This document shows, one piece after another, positions 42,421 to 51,698 of a DNA stretch of 64,000 bases. The notes under the pieces are model-generated. The model was not told the origin of the DNA and ran no database searches. It saw nothing but the letters and a program-made list of their open reading frames with translations. Numbering within the stretch: the stretch's first letter is position 1; the number at the start of each line of letters is the position of its first letter. The position numbers and the translations under genes are program-made. Origin of the DNA: Nitrosomonadales bacterium (lineage in GTDB: Bacteria > Pseudomonadota > Gammaproteobacteria > Burkholderiales > Gallionellaceae); assembly GCA_023259055.1 (NCBI GenBank), contig JAHFQZ010000002.1:434001-498000 (forward strand), written 5' to 3'.

Positions 42421-44087
42421 GGATCGCGTTATATTTAATCGCAATACTGCTGTTGGCAGGTTGTTCCACACCGAGCAGTCGCAGCGGAACGGCTGATACC
42501 ATCCAGCGGGAAATGGATTCTGCGGCGCAAGCCAGTTCGAAGCCGGGCAAGGCCGATGCGGTGAACAATGCGTTATTGCCGCCCCTGGCTGTGACGATGC
42601 CCAATGTGGGAAACAAGTCACTCGATACCAGGTTCGATCTGGCGGTGAGCAACACCTCTGTCAAACAGGTGTTCACGGCTATTGTCTCAGGCACACGCTA
42701 CAGCGTACTGTTGCACCCTGAAGTCGGCGGCAGCATTACGCTGAATCTGAAAGATGTAACGATGTTCGAGGCGCTGGAAGCGATACACGAAATGTATGGC
42801 TACGATTACAAGGTTGATGGCACACGCATTTATATACTTCCGCTGACAATGCAAACGAGGATTTTCCAGGTGAATTACCTGACCGGGTTGCGGGCGGGCA
42901 CGTCCTCATTGCGAGTCACATCCGGCTCGGTATCGGATGCCCCGGCTGGCGTAACGCCAGGCACGACCACCACGACTACCAGCACACCCTCGCGCGGCTT
43001 GGACAGCAGCAAGGTTAGCATGACCAGCAGCGCGGACTTTTGGGATGAATTGGGTAAATCTCTGCAAGCAATCGTTGGCAATGAAAAAGGACGCAGCGTG
43101 GTGGTCAGCCCGATGTCCGGCGTGATCGTGGTGCGCGCGATGCCGGATGAGTTGAAGAATGTCACCGCTTATCTCAAGGCCTCGCAGATTTCCATCGAGC
43201 GGCAGGTGATACTGGAGGCCAAGATAGTCGAAGTGCAATTGAGTGAGGGTTTTCAGTCTGGTGTGAATTGGGGTGCATTCAAGAATAATCCGAACAGCCA
43301 TACATCTGCCGGGCAGCTATCACCCGGTGTCTCGCTCGCTACAACGGGGGCGATCACCAACGGCGCGATTACTGCCACTCCCGGCACAAGTATGACTTTG
43401 GCTGGTGCCGCAGGACAGGCTGCCGGATCTTTGTTTGGTTTGGCTTTTCAGACTAGTAATTTTGCAGCGCTGCTGAGCTTCCTGGAGTCGCAGGGCGATG
43501 TGCATGTGCTGTCCAGCCCGCGCATAGCCACACTGAACAATCAGAAGGCGGTGCTCAAGGTCGGGACGGATGAATTTTTTGTGACTAATATATCTTCAAC
43601 CACAATTGCCACTGGTGGTATTGGTGCTGTTACTACGCCAAGCGTAACGATGCAACCGTTCTTTTCCGGCATCGCATTGGATGTGACGCCGCGCATAGAC
43701 GAAAACAATGACATTATTTTGCACATACACCCTTCGGTGAGCCTGGTCACCACGGTCAACAAAACGGTAGATACGGGTTCGGGCGGCACACTTAATTTGC
43801 CGCTGGCTTCTAGTTCCATTTCCGAAACCGACAGCATCGTGCGTGCCAAGGATGGGCAGATCGTGGCGATAGGCGGGTTGATGCGCCAGGCTACCTATGA
43901 TGACCGCTCAGGCTTGCCGGGTTTACCCAAATCGATATTTGGGCAAATCAGCCAGCGCAGCGAAAAACGCGAGTTGGTGATTCTTTTGAAGCCAACCGTC
44001 ATCAATAACGACAAAGACTGGTCGCAAGACATCACGCAAAGCCGTGATCGCATTGGTAACATGAACGGGCAGGGAACAAAGCCTTGA
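42417..44087 (+). CDS. mshL: MSHA secretin MshL
   Basis: A 556-residue outer-membrane secretin, made as a lipoprotein (lipobox LLAGC, Cys17). N-terminal domain with VSNTSVKQVFTAIVSGTRYSVLLHP, then N1-like repeats, a low-complexity Thr/Ser stretch at about residues 180-200, and the C-terminal secretin domain with VHVLSSPRIATLNNQKAVLKVGTDEF, GIALDVTPRIDENNDIILHI and VAIGGLMRQ. It forms the pore for the pilus. Start overlaps the mshK stop. Confidence 0.95.
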   Translation: MRIALYLIAILLLAGCSTPSSRSGTADTIQREMDSAAQASSKPGKADAVNNALLPPLAVTMPNVGNKSLDTRFDLAVSNTSVKQVFTAIVSGTRYSVLLHPEVGGSITLNLKDVTMFEALEAIHEMYGYDYKVDGTRIYILPLTMQTRIFQVNYLTGLRAGTSSLRVTSGSVSDAPAGVTPGTTTTTTSTPSRGLDSSKVSMTSSADFWDELGKSLQAIVGNEKGRSVVVSPMSGVIVVRAMPDELKNVTAYLKASQISIERQVILEAKIVEVQLSEGFQSGVNWGAFKNNPNSHTSAGQLSPGVSLATTGAITNGAITATPGTSMTLAGAAGQAAGSLFGLAFQTSNFAALLSFLESQGDVHVLSSPRIATLNNQKAVLKVGTDEFFVTNISSTTIATGGIGAVTTPSVTMQPFFSGIALDVTPRIDENNDIILHIHPSVSLVTTVNKTVDTGSGGTLNLPLASSSISETDSIVRAKDGQIVAIGGLMRQATYDDRSGLPGLPKSIFGQISQRSEKRELVILLKPTVINNDKDWSQDITQSRDRIGNMNGQGTKP

Positions 44088-44088
44088 T

Positions 44089-45045
44089 ATGTACCTCCAC
44101 CACTTTGGCCTGCGCGAACTACCCTTCGGTCTGACTCCTGATACCAGCTTTTTCTTCGCCTGCTCAAGTTATCAGGAGGCGCTCAATACTTTGCTGGTGG
44201 CGGCACGCAACGGTGAAGGTTTCATCAAGATTACCGGCGAAGTGGGCAATGGCAAAACCTTGCTGTGCCGCAAATTTCTAGCCACGCTGAATCAGGGGCG
44301 GCAACTCGGTAATCTGATCGGCACGCAGGATCAGCGTGCTGGTGTGCCTTCAGAGCAGCGTTTCATCACCGCTTACATTCCCAATCCCTATCTTGAGCCA
44401 CGCAGCTTGTTGCTGGCGCTGGCGGAAGAATTTCGCGTGCCGCTGGAAAAAGATGTCGATCAGCACATGATGCTGAAGGGCTTGACGCATGCGCTGCTGG
44501 ACTGTGCGCGAAACGGCCAGCGCGCGCTGGTATGCCTGGACGAGGCACAGGCGATGCCGCTGGAAAGCATGGAGGTGCTGCGCCTGCTGACCAATCTGGA
44601 GACCGAAAAACGCAAGTTGTTGCAAGTGGTGTTGTTCGGCCAGCCGGAATTGGATGAACGTCTGCGGCATAACTCGATCCGCCAATTGCGCCAGCGCATC
44701 AGCTTTCAATACGACCTGCAAGGACTGCGCAAAGATGAACTGGATCGCTATCTGCGCCACCGTCTGGGAGTAGCGGGATTTGCCGGCGAAACATTGTTCA
44801 GCAATGGAGCGGTGAGCAAGCTGCACCGCATTACCGGCGGCACGCCGAGGTTGGTCAACATCGTGGCGCACAAGGCCTTGATGCTGGCATTTGGCGAGGG
44901 CAGGCAACAGGTGATGTCCAGGCATATCCGCGATGCGGCATCTGATACGCCGGAAGTGCGCCGCGACTGGTTGCCATGGACGCTGGTATTGGCCGGCGCA
45001 GCGGTTATCGCCTCTTTGGTAATCTTGTGGATGGCACTGCAATGA
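44089..45045 (+). CDS. mshM: MSHA biogenesis AAA ATPase MshM (ExeA-like)
   Basis: A 318-residue AAA ATPase. It begins MYLHHFGLRELPFGLTPD, the ExeA/MshM signature; Walker A is GEVGNGKT, Walker B is RALVCLDEAQAM, and a C-terminal membrane segment (LVLAGAAVIASLVILWMAL) anchors it. Likely helps the secretin through the cell wall. The stop overlaps the mshN start. Confidence 0.93.
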   Translation: MYLHHFGLRELPFGLTPDTSFFFACSSYQEALNTLLVAARNGEGFIKITGEVGNGKTLLCRKFLATLNQGRQLGNLIGTQDQRAGVPSEQRFITAYIPNPYLEPRSLLLALAEEFRVPLEKDVDQHMMLKGLTHALLDCARNGQRALVCLDEAQAMPLESMEVLRLLTNLETEKRKLLQVVLFGQPELDERLRHNSIRQLRQRISFQYDLQGLRKDELDRYLRHRLGVAGFAGETLFSNGAVSKLHRITGGTPRLVNIVAHKALMLAFGEGRQQVMSRHIRDAASDTPEVRRDWLPWTLVLAGAAVIASLVILWMALQ

Positions 45046-46232
45046 GCGTCATCAACCAGGTGCTCAACCAGCTTGAACAGCGTGGTGTGCATACCGCTGC
45101 GAATCAGCCTATGGTGCGCGCGGTGCAACACACCAGGCGTAATTTAACCGTGCCGTTGCTTGTGGTCGGATTGGTGTTGATTGGCGGAATCGCCGCATGG
45201 CAATGGTTGTCGCCACACAAGCCTGTCCTGAGCTTAGCCGAAGGGCCGGCTGTCGTGGCTGGGAACGTTGCACCAAAGGCAGTCAGTTCCCCGAGTCCTT
45301 CCGAGCTTGATAAATTGACACCGCAGAAGCAATCTGTCGCGACAACTGCTGCGCCTGCGTCGAGCGTATTGGCAAGTGCTCTGCCCCCCGAACCTCTCGC
45401 ACCAGCCTCGCGACTGAGTTTTGAATTGAGTTTGCAGCCACTCCCTTCACAGGACTCAGGGCAGGCTGCTTCGACAGGCTCAGAACAGGCCACTTCGACA
45501 AGCTCAGGACAGGCATTGAGGGGCGGCAACCATGCAGCAAATTCTGCACCTGTCTCCAAGCTCAGAACAGGCAGGCCGGTGTCGCCATCCCACACAATCC
45601 CGGCAACTACAGCAAAAGTTGCAGCTCAAGCTCCAGCCGATGCTTTGCCGATGAAGCAAGTTAGTTCTGCGCAACGGGCCGATGCGGAATTTCGCAGAGC
45701 TGCCAGTTTGATGCAGCAGGGGCGCATCGCCGATGCGATGGCGGGGTATGAGGAGGCATTGCGTCTGGATGCCGGCCATGAGGCGGCGCGGCAGGCATTG
45801 GTCGCATTGCTGCTGGAGGGCAAGCGCAACGCGGATGCCGAAAAGGTGTTACTGGAGGGTTTGAACAGCAAACCCGAAAATACCGGATTTACCATGCTGC
45901 TGGCGCGCTTGCAGGTGGAACGCGGCGCGCTTGAGCAGGCAACTGCAACACTGGAAAAATCTCTGCCGTTTGCCGAGACGCAAGCCGACTATCGGGCATT
46001 TTTGGCGGCACTGTTGCAACGCCAGAATCGCAACGAGGAGGCGATCTCGCATTATCAGGCCGCGTTGCAGCACGCTCCTGGCAACGGCGTCTGGCTGATG
46101 GGTTATGGCATTTCCTTGCAGGCCGTGCAGCGCAATGCAGATGCAAAAGATGCGTTCAAGCGCGCTCTCAATACACAAACGCTCAGCCCGGAATTGCAGG
46201 CGTTCATTCAGCAGAGACTCAAAGATCTTTGA
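45042..46232 (+). CDS. mshN: MSHA biogenesis TPR protein MshN with repeat-expanded linker
   Basis: A 396-residue bitopic protein. MSVINQVLNQLEQRG is the conserved MshN start, a membrane segment follows at about residues 34-56, then a Pro/Ala/Ser-rich linker to about residue 200 and a C-terminal set of TPR repeats (LMQQGRIADAMAGYEEALRLD onward). The linker contains five in-frame copies of a REP-like unit (see 45221-45577). I use the ATG at 45042 overlapping the mshM stop; an upstream in-frame start at 44976 lies inside mshM. Confidence 0.9.
   Translation: MSVINQVLNQLEQRGVHTAANQPMVRAVQHTRRNLTVPLLVVGLVLIGGIAAWQWLSPHKPVLSLAEGPAVVAGNVAPKAVSSPSPSELDKLTPQKQSVATTAAPASSVLASALPPEPLAPASRLSFELSLQPLPSQDSGQAASTGSEQATSTSSGQALRGGNHAANSAPVSKLRTGRPVSPSHTIPATTAKVAAQAPADALPMKQVSSAQRADAEFRRAASLMQQGRIADAMAGYEEALRLDAGHEAARQALVALLLEGKRNADAEKVLLEGLNSKPENTGFTMLLARLQVERGALEQATATLEKSLPFAETQADYRAFLAALLQRQNRNEEAISHYQAALQHAPGNGVWLMGYGISLQAVQRNADAKDAFKRALNTQTLSPELQAFIQQRLKDL
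45221..45577. repeat. REP-like units translated in frame within the mshN linker
   Basis: Copies with the core CTTCGACAAGCTCAGGACAG or its complement lie at 45221-45250 (inverted), 45445-45466, 45469-45490, 45491-45514 and 45555-45577. On the opposite strand they read as the PELVE/PEPVE type peptide repeats that mark this REP family in many proteobacterial genomes. They encode Ser/Thr/Gly/Gln-rich linker such as QAASTGSEQATSTSSGQA. Confidence 0.72.
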
Positions 46233-46238
46233 AGCAGG

Positions 46239-46303
46239 ATTGAGGAGCGAGCAAAAACCGCAGCCTTGTTTTTTCATTCAATCCTCAGTACTCGCTCCTC
46301 AAT
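46239..46303. terminator. Inverted repeat between convergent mshN and comF
   Basis: ATTGAGGAGCGAG (46239-46251) and CTCGCTCCTCAAT (46291-46303) are perfectly complementary over 13 bp, enclosing 39 nt with a T6 run. The right arm includes the end of comF. It probably serves as a bidirectional terminator, though the large loop makes this less certain. Confidence 0.5.
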
Positions 46304-47012
46304 GCGGCAACGTCCTGGCCACGACCCATGAATTGCTTTCAACCGAGCCGCGTTTATTCACCGCCTCGGCAAGCGCGTTCAGGCTGGCTCCGGTAGTCAG
46401 CACATCATCCACCAGCGCTACCCGTTTGCCAGACATATCCATATCGCAGCGAAATGCGTTCCGCACGTTCTTCTTACGTTCTTTCCACGGCAAGGCCGAT
46501 TGGGGCAGTGTGTCACGTACGCGATGACAGGCGCCGGGCAGCAATTCGATGTCCAGTTTGCGGGCTAAAGTTGCTGCGAGCAACAAGGATTGATTGAAAC
46601 CGCGTTCGCGAAGTTTGGCGGGATGCAATGGCATGGGAATAATGCAATCCGGCAAATCGCTTTGATCGATTCGTAGCGCCAGCTTTTCGGCAAACGCATT
46701 TGCCAAGGCGAGTTGTTCACCAAACTTCATCGCCTGAACCAGCTTGTCGAGCGGAAAGGAGTAACTGAACGCGGCGGTGGTGCGGGTAAACAACGGCGGG
46801 TCTTTGAGGCAGTGTCCGCATACTTCGCCTGAGGGTGTCGGCAATGCACAAACCCGGCAATGCGGCGCGTCGAAATAGGGCAGGGCAGCGTCACAGGCTG
46901 CGCACCACATGCCGTCATGGCTCATGCTGCCACACAGGACGCAGGGTTGCGCTGGCAAAAACCGCTTAATTATTGCGCTGATGTTCAGAAAATTATTGCC
47001 GATAATTGACAA
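46299..47012 (-). CDS. comF: ComF-family phosphoribosyltransferase-like protein
   Basis: A protein of about 237 residues. Four CxxC-type pairs form the N-terminal zinc region (CVLC, CAAC, CRVC, CGHC), and the C-terminal PRTase motif is VALVDDVLTTGASLNA. The IIPMPLHPAKLRERGFNQSLLLA block is typical of ComF, needed for DNA uptake in naturally competent bacteria. The start is uncertain: I choose the TTG at 47012, preceded by GGAAAGGG; a longer frame to 47132 would run into bioB on the other strand. The comF-bioB divergent arrangement is common in betaproteobacteria. Confidence 0.87.
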   Translation of the reverse strand: MSIIGNNFLNISAIIKRFLPAQPCVLCGSMSHDGMWCAACDAALPYFDAPHCRVCALPTPSGEVCGHCLKDPPLFTRTTAAFSYSFPLDKLVQAMKFGEQLALANAFAEKLALRIDQSDLPDCIIPMPLHPAKLRERGFNQSLLLAATLARKLDIELLPGACHRVRDTLPQSALPWKERKKNVRNAFRCDMDMSGKRVALVDDVLTTGASLNALAEAVNKRGSVESNSWVVARTLPH

Positions 47013-47072
47013 GTGAACGCCCTTTCCGGGATGATGCGCGCTGTCTTTACGATCATACCCGGTTAAATTCCC

Positions 47073-48068
47073 ATGAGCACCCAAACTCTCAAATTCATGC
47101 GCCACGCAAAACGGCCAGCCATCCAGCGACACTGGAGTGTGGACGAAGTCGAGGCGTTGTTCAAATTGCCGTTCGCCGATTTGCTATATCAAGCGCAGCA
47201 AGTGCATCGCGAGCATTTCGATCCCAATGCGGTGCAGCTCTCCACCCTGATTTCGATCAAGACCGGCGGCTGCTCCGAGGACTGCAATTATTGTCCTCAA
47301 TCATCATTTCATTCGACCGGTGTGGAAGACAAGAAAATGCTTGGCGTGGAAGCGGTAGTCGCTGCCGCGCGTTATGCCAAGCAGAATGGCGCGGACCGTT
47401 TCTGCATGGGTGCGGCTTGGCGCGAACCGAGCGAAGCGGATCTGGCAAAGGTCGTGGAAATGGTCAAGGCGGTGCGCGCGATGGGCTTGGAAACCTGCGC
47501 GACGCTGGGCATGCTGAGTGACGAGCAGACCGAACAATTGCGCGCGGCCGGGCTGGATTATTACAACCACAACCTCGATACCTCGCCGGAATTTTACGGA
47601 GATATCATCAGCACCCGCGATTACCAGGATCGCCTCGACACGCTGGAACGGGTGCGCAAAGCGGGCATGCATGTTTGCAGCGGCGGCATCGTCGGCATGG
47701 GCGAGAACCTGACCCAGCGCGCTGGACTGGTCGCGCAACTGGCCAACATGGAGCCTTACCCGGACAGTGTGCCGATTAACAATCTGGTGAAAGTAGAAGG
47801 CACACCGCTGGCGCAAACCGCAGAACTCGACCCGCTGGATTTTGTGCGCACTGTCGCCGTGGCGCGCATCACGATGCCGACTGCGCGCGTGCGCCTTTCA
47901 GCGGGACGGCAGCAGATGTCCGATGCAGTACAGGCGTTGTGCTTCCTTGCGGGAGCAAATTCCATCTTCTATGGTGACCAGTTGCTGACCACGGGCAATC
48001 CCGATGTCGAGCGCGACCGCAAGCTGCTGGACAAACTCGGTATGTATTCGCTGGCCGACAAGCATTGA
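47073..48068 (+). CDS. bioB: Biotin synthase
   Basis: A 331-residue radical SAM enzyme that inserts sulfur into dethiobiotin. The [4Fe-4S] cysteines are Cys67, Cys71 and Cys74 ([12 protein letters not shown]); the [12 protein letters not shown] block and SAGRQQMSD near the C-terminus are intact. First gene of the biotin set. No BirA-type operator palindrome was recognised upstream. Confidence 0.97.
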   Translation: MSTQTLKFMRHAKRPAIQRHWSVDEVEALFKLPFADLLYQAQQVHREHFDPNAVQLSTLISIKTGGCSEDCNYCPQSSFHSTGVEDKKMLGVEAVVAAARYAKQNGADRFCMGAAWREPSEADLAKVVEMVKAVRAMGLETCATLGMLSDEQTEQLRAAGLDYYNHNLDTSPEFYGDIISTRDYQDRLDTLERVRKAGMHVCSGGIVGMGENLTQRAGLVAQLANMEPYPDSVPINNLVKVEGTPLAQTAELDPLDFVRTVAVARITMPTARVRLSAGRQQMSDAVQALCFLAGANSIFYGDQLLTTGNPDVERDRKLLDKLGMYSLADKH

Positions 48069-48072
48069 AACC

Positions 48073-48126
48073 TGTCCGCAGATTTTGCAGATTAACTGGA
48101 TTGCGTGAATCTGTGTAATCTGCGAA
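48073..48126. repeat. Short CAGATT-type inverted repeat between bioB and bioF
   Basis: TGTCCGCAGATTTTGCAGATT (48073-48093) faces AATCTGTGTAATCTGCG (48108-48124). The element ends directly at the bioF start and removes any Shine-Dalgarno there. Confidence 0.7.
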
Positions 48127-48130
48127 AAAA

Positions 48131-49291
48131 ATGACAATGCCTTTCCTGGTACTGCAACAAGAGCTTGATCAACATGCTGCGCATGGATTGCTACGCCAGC
48201 GGCGCACGCTGCAAAGCCCGCAGTCGCCGCACATTCTGGTAGGCGGAAAACAATATTTGTCGTTCTGCAGCAACGATTATCTCGGTCTTGCCAATCACTC
48301 ACGGCTTGTCGCCGCGATGCAGCAGGGTGCCGCGCAATATGGCGCGGGTGCGGGTGCGGCGCATCTGGTGAGCGGTCACACCCAAGCGCATCATGAGCTT
48401 GAAATTGCGCTCGCGGCCTTCGTCAAAAAAACCGCCGCGCTATTGTTCTCCACAGGTTATATGGCGAATCTCGGCGTCGTGCAGGCATTGGTCGGCAAGG
48501 GCGATACGGTGTTCGCCGACAAGCTCAATCACGCCTCGCTGAACGATGCGATGCAGTTGTCACGCGCCGATATACAGCGTTACCGCCACAACGACATCGC
48601 GCAGCTTGCGCAGTTGCTGGAAAAAACAAATAGCGGGCGCAAGCTTATCATCACCGACGCGGTGTTCAGCATGGATGGCGATATCGCTCCGTTGCCGGAA
48701 TTGCTCGCGTTATGCGAACAGCACGATGCGTGGCTGCTGGTCGACGACGCGCACGGTTTCGGTGTGCTCGGCGAGCAGGGGCGCGGCTCGTTGGCGCATT
48801 GCGGCATCGCTTCGCCGCGCATTATTTACATGGCTACATTGGGAAAAGCAGCCGGAGTGTTCGGCGCATTTGTCGCGGCGGAGCAGGTGGTGATCGATAC
48901 GCTTATCAACCACGCTCGCAGTTATGTTTACACTACGGCCACGCCGCCCGCGCTGGCGAGCGCGGTACTGGAGAGTCTGCAACTGATAGGGCAAGGCCGG
49001 GAATTGCGCGCGCACCTGCAGCGATTAATCGCGCAACTGCGCAGCGGTTTGCATGGTTTGCCTTGGAGGCTGATGCACTCGACTACCGCGATCCAGCCGC
49101 TGCTGATCGGCGATAACCAGGCGGCGCTGGATTTGAGCGCTGCCTTACGCGAGCGCGGCATCTGGGTCGCAGCTATCCGCCCACCCACCGTACCCCAGGG
49201 GACGGCGCGGCTGCGCATAACCCTGTCTGCCGCTCACAGTGCGGCAGACGTAACACATTTGATCGAAGCGCTGCATGAACTTGCACTTTGA
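48131..49291 (+). CDS. bioF: 8-amino-7-oxononanoate synthase
   Basis: A 386-residue PLP enzyme that condenses pimeloyl-ACP with alanine. The PLP Lys is Lys239 in ATLGKAAGVFG; LVDDAHGFGVLGEQGRG holds the cofactor-binding Asp and His; the N-terminal SNDYLGLANH is typical. The C-terminus overlaps bioH by 17 bp. Its start lies 4 nt after a repeat element and has no evident Shine-Dalgarno. Confidence 0.95.
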   Translation: MTMPFLVLQQELDQHAAHGLLRQRRTLQSPQSPHILVGGKQYLSFCSNDYLGLANHSRLVAAMQQGAAQYGAGAGAAHLVSGHTQAHHELEIALAAFVKKTAALLFSTGYMANLGVVQALVGKGDTVFADKLNHASLNDAMQLSRADIQRYRHNDIAQLAQLLEKTNSGRKLIITDAVFSMDGDIAPLPELLALCEQHDAWLLVDDAHGFGVLGEQGRGSLAHCGIASPRIIYMATLGKAAGVFGAFVAAEQVVIDTLINHARSYVYTTATPPALASAVLESLQLIGQGRELRAHLQRLIAQLRSGLHGLPWRLMHSTTAIQPLLIGDNQAALDLSAALRERGIWVAAIRPPTVPQGTARLRITLSAAHSAADVTHLIEALHELAL

Positions 49292-50060
49292 CCACTATGA
49301 ATCTGCGGGCAGCGGCTCCCCGCTGTTGCTTATCCACGGCTGGGGCATGCACGGCGGGATGTGGAAAAATGTCGCGGACAGACTCGCGCAGCATTTCAAT
49401 GTGTATGCAGTGGATTTACCCGGCCATGGTTATAGCTCGCGTGAGAGAGAATTGAATCGTGAATTTACTCTCGACTCCATCGTTGACCAACTATCAGAGC
49501 AATTCGATGAACCTCTCACCGTGTGCGGCTGGTCGCTGGGCGGGCAGGTGGCTCTGCGCTGGGCGCTGCGGCATCCGCAACAGGTGGAGCGGCTGGTGAT
49601 GGTGGCGAGCACGCCATGTTTTGTGCGGATCGACGGCTGGAGGTATGCGTTGAGCGTGGAGATACTGGAGGAGTTCGCGGCCAGTTTGCAGCACCATTAT
49701 GCGCTGACCCTGAAACGCTTCCTGTCTTTGCAGCTGCGTGGCAGCGAGCAGGAACGTGAAGTACTGGCGATATTGCGCGACGGTTTGTTCAGCCGTGGCG
49801 AGCCGGAACTGAGTGCATTGCAGTCCGGCCTGGAGATTCTGCGGGACAGCGATTTGCGCAGCGCATTGCCGGAAGTCGGGCAACCCACACTGGTGCTCGC
49901 GGGCGAGCGCGATACGCTGATACCGCTCCAGGCCTCGCAATACCTCGCCACCCAGATACCTGCGGGGCGTCTGGCGACGATCGAGGGTGCAGCGCACGCG
50001 CCGTTTTTGTCGCATCCGGATGAGTTTGTCAGGCTGCTGCGAAATTTTATGGAAGGATGA
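49275..50060 (+). CDS. bioH: Pimeloyl-[ACP] methyl ester esterase
   Basis: A 261-residue alpha/beta hydrolase. The nucleophile is Ser87 in CGWSLGG, the acid is in VLAGERDTLIP and the His in EGAAHAPF. It releases the methyl cap from pimeloyl-ACP methyl ester, ending the BioC-BioH pathway. Its place between bioF and bioC supports BioH over a generic esterase. Confidence 0.92.
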   Translation: MNLHFDHYESAGSGSPLLLIHGWGMHGGMWKNVADRLAQHFNVYAVDLPGHGYSSRERELNREFTLDSIVDQLSEQFDEPLTVCGWSLGGQVALRWALRHPQQVERLVMVASTPCFVRIDGWRYALSVEILEEFAASLQHHYALTLKRFLSLQLRGSEQEREVLAILRDGLFSRGEPELSALQSGLEILRDSDLRSALPEVGQPTLVLAGERDTLIPLQASQYLATQIPAGRLATIEGAAHAPFLSHPDEFVRLLRNFMEG

Positions 50061-50145
50061 TATGCAGATTACACAGATTAATCGGATTCATGAAACATGT
50101 GAGTGCCGATTCTAATCTGCGCCAATCTGTGTAATCTGCGGACAG
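50060..50145. repeat. CAGATT-type inverted repeat between bioH and bioC
   Basis: Left arm ATATGCAGATTACACAGATT (50060-50079), right arm about 50111-50145 with AATCTGTGTAATCTGCGGAC. The right arm gives the intact target sequence in which a hairpin unit is inserted at 22k and 55k. Confidence 0.7.
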
Positions 50146-50151
50146 AAAAGT

Positions 50152-51021
50152 ATGAACGACTGCGAAATAGACAAGAAACAAATGCGCCACGCATTCAGCC
50201 GCGCAGCGGCAGACTACGACGCTGCGGCGGTGTTGCAGCGCGAAGTGTGCACGCGCATGCTGGAACGGCTCGATTACGTCAAGCTGCAACCGGCTCGCAT
50301 CCTGGATGTCGGCAGCGGCACCGGCTGGGGTACGCGCCAGTTGGCGCAACGTTACCCTTCGGCGCAGATAATAGAACTGGACATCGCCATCGGCATGCTG
50401 CAGACCGCGAGAGGCCATTCCGGCTGGTGGCAGAAATTGTTCGGCGGCGCAAAACAAATCCAGCTGTGCGCCGACGTGGAAGCCATGCCGCTGGCGGCGA
50501 ACAGCGTCGAGATGGTGTGGTCGAATCTGGCGGTGCAGTGGTGCAATGATTTGCCTGCGGCGTTCGCCGAAATACACCGCGTACTGAAAACGGATGGTTT
50601 GCTGATGTTCAGCACCTTCGGCCCGGATACGCTGAAAGAATTGCGCCAGGCTTTCAAGGGAGTGAACCAGCACAACCACCTGAACCGCTTCGCCGACATG
50701 CACGACATCGGCGACATGCTGATACACAGCGGGTTTGCCGAGCCGGTGATGGACATGGAGCTGATCACGCTGACTTATGACGACGTGCGCGGCGTGCTGC
50801 AGGACCTCAAGGCGATAGGCGCGCACAATGCTACCGCCGGGCGTGGACAAGGATTGATGGGAAAAAACGCCTGGGCTCGTCTGCTGGAAAACTATGAGCG
50901 GCTGCGGAACAATGGCAAACTGCCCGCCACCTTCGAGATGGTGTACGGACACGCGTGGAAGCCGCAACCGCGCATGACCGGGGATGGCGCTGCAATCGTT
51001 CGGACAACATTCAAGCTATGA
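50152..51021 (+). CDS. bioC: Malonyl-[ACP] O-methyltransferase
   Basis: A 289-residue SAM-dependent methyltransferase. Motif I is ILDVGSGTGWGTRQL, followed by PSAQIIELDIAIGML and VEMVWSNLAVQW. BioC methylates malonyl-ACP so the fatty acid synthase can build the pimeloyl chain. The N-terminus RHAFSRAAADYDAAAVLQREV is the typical BioC start. Confidence 0.95.
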   Translation: MNDCEIDKKQMRHAFSRAAADYDAAAVLQREVCTRMLERLDYVKLQPARILDVGSGTGWGTRQLAQRYPSAQIIELDIAIGMLQTARGHSGWWQKLFGGAKQIQLCADVEAMPLAANSVEMVWSNLAVQWCNDLPAAFAEIHRVLKTDGLLMFSTFGPDTLKELRQAFKGVNQHNHLNRFADMHDIGDMLIHSGFAEPVMDMELITLTYDDVRGVLQDLKAIGAHNATAGRGQGLMGKNAWARLLENYERLRNNGKLPATFEMVYGHAWKPQPRMTGDGAAIVRTTFKL

Positions 51022-51698
51022 GCTACTTCATCACCGGGACAGACACCAATGTTGGCAAGACGCTGATCAGCTGCGCGTTGATGCACGGCTTTGCTGCTAT
51101 GGGCAAGCGGGTGGCCGGCATGAAGCCAGTGGCGGCGGGATGCAATGACGATGGGAATTATGACGACGTATTGCAGTTGCGCGCTGCGAGCAACGTTTCA
51201 GCCAGCGGCGAACAGATCAATCCCTATTGTTTTACTCCAGCCGTTGCCCCGCATCTGGCAGCGCAGCTTGCGGGAGTCATTATCAACATCGCTCGCATCT
51301 CAGAAACGTTTTTGGAGTTGGCTGCACAGGCGGATGAGGTGGTTGTGGAAGGTGCGGGCGGCCTGCTTGTTCCACTGAATGCTGTGCAGGATAGCTCGGA
51401 ACTGATGCGCAAGCTTGGCTTGCCGGTTATTCTGGTGGTCGGGATGCGCTTGGGTTGCCTGAACCACGCGCTGCTCACGGTGGAGGCGATAGCCGCACGC
51501 GGCTTGACGCTGGCGGGCTGGGTGGCAAATGTAGTGGATGCTGACATGGAAATGCTGGATCAAAACATCACTGCGCTAGAGCTCCGCATCAATGCGCCTT
51601 TGCTGGGTGTGGTGCCATTTCAGCTACAACCGGATGCGAGGGATGTTGCAACACTGCTGAATTTGCATTTGCTGGAGCCGATAAAACAGCATGACTGA
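51018..51698 (+). CDS. bioD: Dethiobiotin synthetase
   Basis: A 226-residue ATP-dependent carboxylase. The P-loop GTDTNVGKT is at the N-terminus, MKPVAAGC and VVEGAGGLLVPL follow. The ATG at 51018 overlaps the bioC stop (ATGA). This completes bioB-F-H-C-D; bioA is not in the window. Confidence 0.96.
   Translation: MSYFITGTDTNVGKTLISCALMHGFAAMGKRVAGMKPVAAGCNDDGNYDDVLQLRAASNVSASGEQINPYCFTPAVAPHLAAQLAGVIINIARISETFLELAAQADEVVVEGAGGLLVPLNAVQDSSELMRKLGLPVILVVGMRLGCLNHALLTVEAIAARGLTLAGWVANVVDADMEMLDQNITALELRINAPLLGVVPFQLQPDARDVATLLNLHLLEPIKQHD

Noticed and set aside
25663..46232. Type II secretion or Type IVa Pil system instead of MSHA
   Set aside because: MshK, MshM, MshN and MshQ-type proteins and the order A-C-D-O-P-Q are specific to MSHA; no PilT-type retraction ATPase gene was seen.
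46299..47132. Longer comF starting at 47132
   Set aside because: It would overlap the first 60 bp of bioB on the opposite strand and give a tail unlike ComF; the TTG at 47012 gives the normal length.
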